A stretch of DNA of 64,000 bases from an uncultured Lachnospiraceae bacterium. GTDB lineage: Bacteria; Bacillota; Clostridia; Lachnospirales; Lachnospiraceae. Location of the stretch: positions 1 to 64,000 of the forward strand of contig CAMUZQ010000002.1 of the NCBI GenBank assembly GCA_947165275.1, read 5' to 3'. A program made the translations under genes and the position numbers. A model generated the notes under the pieces. The model searched no databases. It was not told the DNA's origin and worked only from the letters and a program-made list of their open reading frames with translations. Positions 62,911-64,000 of the stretch are shown one piece after another; position 1 is the stretch's first letter, and each line of letters begins with the position of its first letter.

Positions 62911-63873
62911 ATGTCATCGTCAGGCAATGAAGAGACTCCATCAGTATCAATTGTAATGACTACATTTAATGGAAAAAAAAACTTAATAGAACAGCTTGAT
63001 TCAATACGGCTTCAGGAGAAAGCGGAATTTGAAGTAATAATTAAAGATGATTGTTCCGTTGATAATACAGTTGGTATTATCAACGATTATATAAAAAAAT
63101 ACAGGCTTGATAATATTAAGCTTTTTGTAAATAAATGCAATATAGGCTTTAGGGAAAACTTTATATCGGCTATAGAGAATTCATCAGGTGATTTGATCTT
63201 TCTCTGTGACCAGGATGATATATGGAGATCAGATAAGATAGAGAAAATGACTGAAGCCATGATCCGCTTTTCAGAGATAGATTTATTAGCATGCGGTTTT
63301 ACTGAGCTTGTAGAGGATGGAGGAATAAAAAACAGGATACAATGCAAGACAGTGAAATATGACGAAAGCGGATCGATCCGTAAGGTTGCGGAACCGGACA
63401 ATTTATTAGAGGTTCCGTATCCAGGGTGTACATATTGTGTCAGAAGGACATTTTATGACAGATGCAAAAAGTATTGGCTTAAAACATGTCCTCATGACGC
63501 TTTTTTATGGAGAAGCGCAGAAGTGATGAATACGGCCTATGTATATGATTTGGAGCTGATGATCTGGAGAAAGCATGGAGAGAGCAGTTGGAATATAGAA
63601 AATAGGAAGGATTCCGGATCGACAGATATAAAATGGAGAAATGCAGAAGAGGCAGAGTTGAAGATGCTTTTGAATTACGCTAAAAACGAAGTGTCCGATA
63701 ATGTTGGGATCAAAAAAAAGATAGTAAATAATCTGGAATGGGTAAGGCTGAGAAAAAAACTGATACAGCAAAAAGATATCAGATCCGGTCTGAGACTTAT
63801 AAGGCATCTGAATCTCTATCCAAGATTCAGAACATATATCAGGGATTGGGTCGTTGCTTTTTCCGCCAGATAG
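62911..63873 (+). CDS. Family 2 glycosyltransferase (rhamnosyltransferase-like)
   Basis: A 320-residue GT-A enzyme. SVSIVMTTFNGKKNLIEQLD, IIKDDCSVDNTV and the DxD-like LCDQDDIWRSDKI are typical of the rhamnosyltransferase-like GT2 subgroup (DQDDxW). ATG 62911 is preferred because GAGGGGGGA precedes it and the upstream in-frame ATG lies within the previous gene. The product probably adds one sugar of the repeat unit whose polymerase is at 59419. Confidence 0.87.
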   Translation: MSSSGNEETPSVSIVMTTFNGKKNLIEQLDSIRLQEKAEFEVIIKDDCSVDNTVGIINDYIKKYRLDNIKLFVNKCNIGFRENFISAIENSSGDLIFLCDQDDIWRSDKIEKMTEAMIRFSEIDLLACGFTELVEDGGIKNRIQCKTVKYDESGSIRKVAEPDNLLEVPYPGCTYCVRRTFYDRCKKYWLKTCPHDAFLWRSAEVMNTAYVYDLELMIWRKHGESSWNIENRKDSGSTDIKWRNAEEAELKMLLNYAKNEVSDNVGIKKKIVNNLEWVRLRKKLIQQKDIRSGLRLIRHLNLYPRFRTYIRDWVVAFSAR

Positions 63874-63905
63874 GTCACAGAGTCGGTATTTTTCGGAGGA
63901 AGAAT

Positions 63906-64000
63906 ATGAAAATATGGTATATTTCCGAGAGCGGACATCCAGAGTGGATGAAAAAATCAGCCGGTGTTAAGGCCAGAGATGATGCTGAGGAGATATTCAG
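63906..64000 (+). CDS. Galactofuranosyltransferase-like protein, partial (runs off window)
   Basis: The ATG at 63906 follows the ribosome site CGGAGGAAG. The 31 visible codons read MKIWYISESGHPEWMKKSAG and then VKARDDAEEIF, clearly the same family as the protein at 60692 (AWFISETNQPDALKKTAGVK, then ARVDAERVF). The rest lies beyond position 64000. Confidence 0.8.
   Translation, partial: MKIWYISESGHPEWMKKSAGVKARDDAEEIF

Overview
The window reads as a chromosomal segment of a Gram-positive Clostridia bacterium, most likely a Lachnospiraceae member. The reasons are gene content and order: a DnaD/DnaI-type primosome pair, MecA, GdpP, a nine-gene V-type ATPase operon, paired glgC/glgD, and ChW-repeat (clostridial hydrophobic, conserved W) surface proteins. 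Recognisable promoters are close to the sigma-A consensus with mostly 17-base spacers, and Shine-Dalgarno sites are strong. This is inference from content; no 16S rRNA or tRNA gene was seen.

Layout. 0.2-5.9 kb: a plus-strand run of carbohydrate deacetylase, gdpP (c-di-AMP hydrolysis), rplI, dnaB and mecA, then a separately promoted 2[4Fe-4S] ferredoxin. 5.9-12.5 kb: a gene-poor stretch with a candidate small RNA and a small unknown gene, then a membrane-anchored GH18 protein, Sua5, rpiB, dCMP deaminase and a secreted SleB-type wall hydrolase with a repetitive tail. 12.8-22.1 kb (minus): a DUF402 gene and the V-ATPase operon G-I-K-E-C-F-A-B-D, with a predicted Na+ ligand set in subunit K. 22.3-29.8 kb (plus): murC, dnaD, dnaI, a damaged PRPP synthase gene and a large unknown surface protein. 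29.8-36.2 kb (minus): the operon glgC-glgD-pth-mfd. 36.4-45.1 kb (plus): pncB, ileS, glgP and a GH25 lysozyme. 45.1-49.2 kb: CDP-sugar genes (rfbF, frameshifted; rfbH; a YerE-like TPP enzyme) suited to a branched 3,6-dideoxysugar. 49.3-57.2 kb: a polymerase-like membrane protein and three ChW-repeat proteins, two carrying a GH25 lysozyme or a papain-like protease. 57.2-64 kb: an AT-richer glycan cluster with glycosyltransferases, a Wzz-like chain-length protein with a degenerate kinase domain, and a Wzy-like polymerase; it runs off the right edge.

The right half looks like a cell-envelope island: nucleotide-sugar synthesis, polymerisation and transfer genes flank secreted proteins whose ChW modules probably hold them on the wall, perhaps on the glycan made next door.

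The least explained items are a 291-bp nested inverted-repeat element in front of ileS, degenerate tandem arrays seeded at or just after the stop codons of four genes, a 16-bp motif shared by two leader regions, a possible leaderless gene, a candidate small RNA, and ChW repeats that occur only in ordered triads. Two normally conserved genes (prs, rfbF) carry frame-breaking lesions; natural decay cannot be told from sequence error here.
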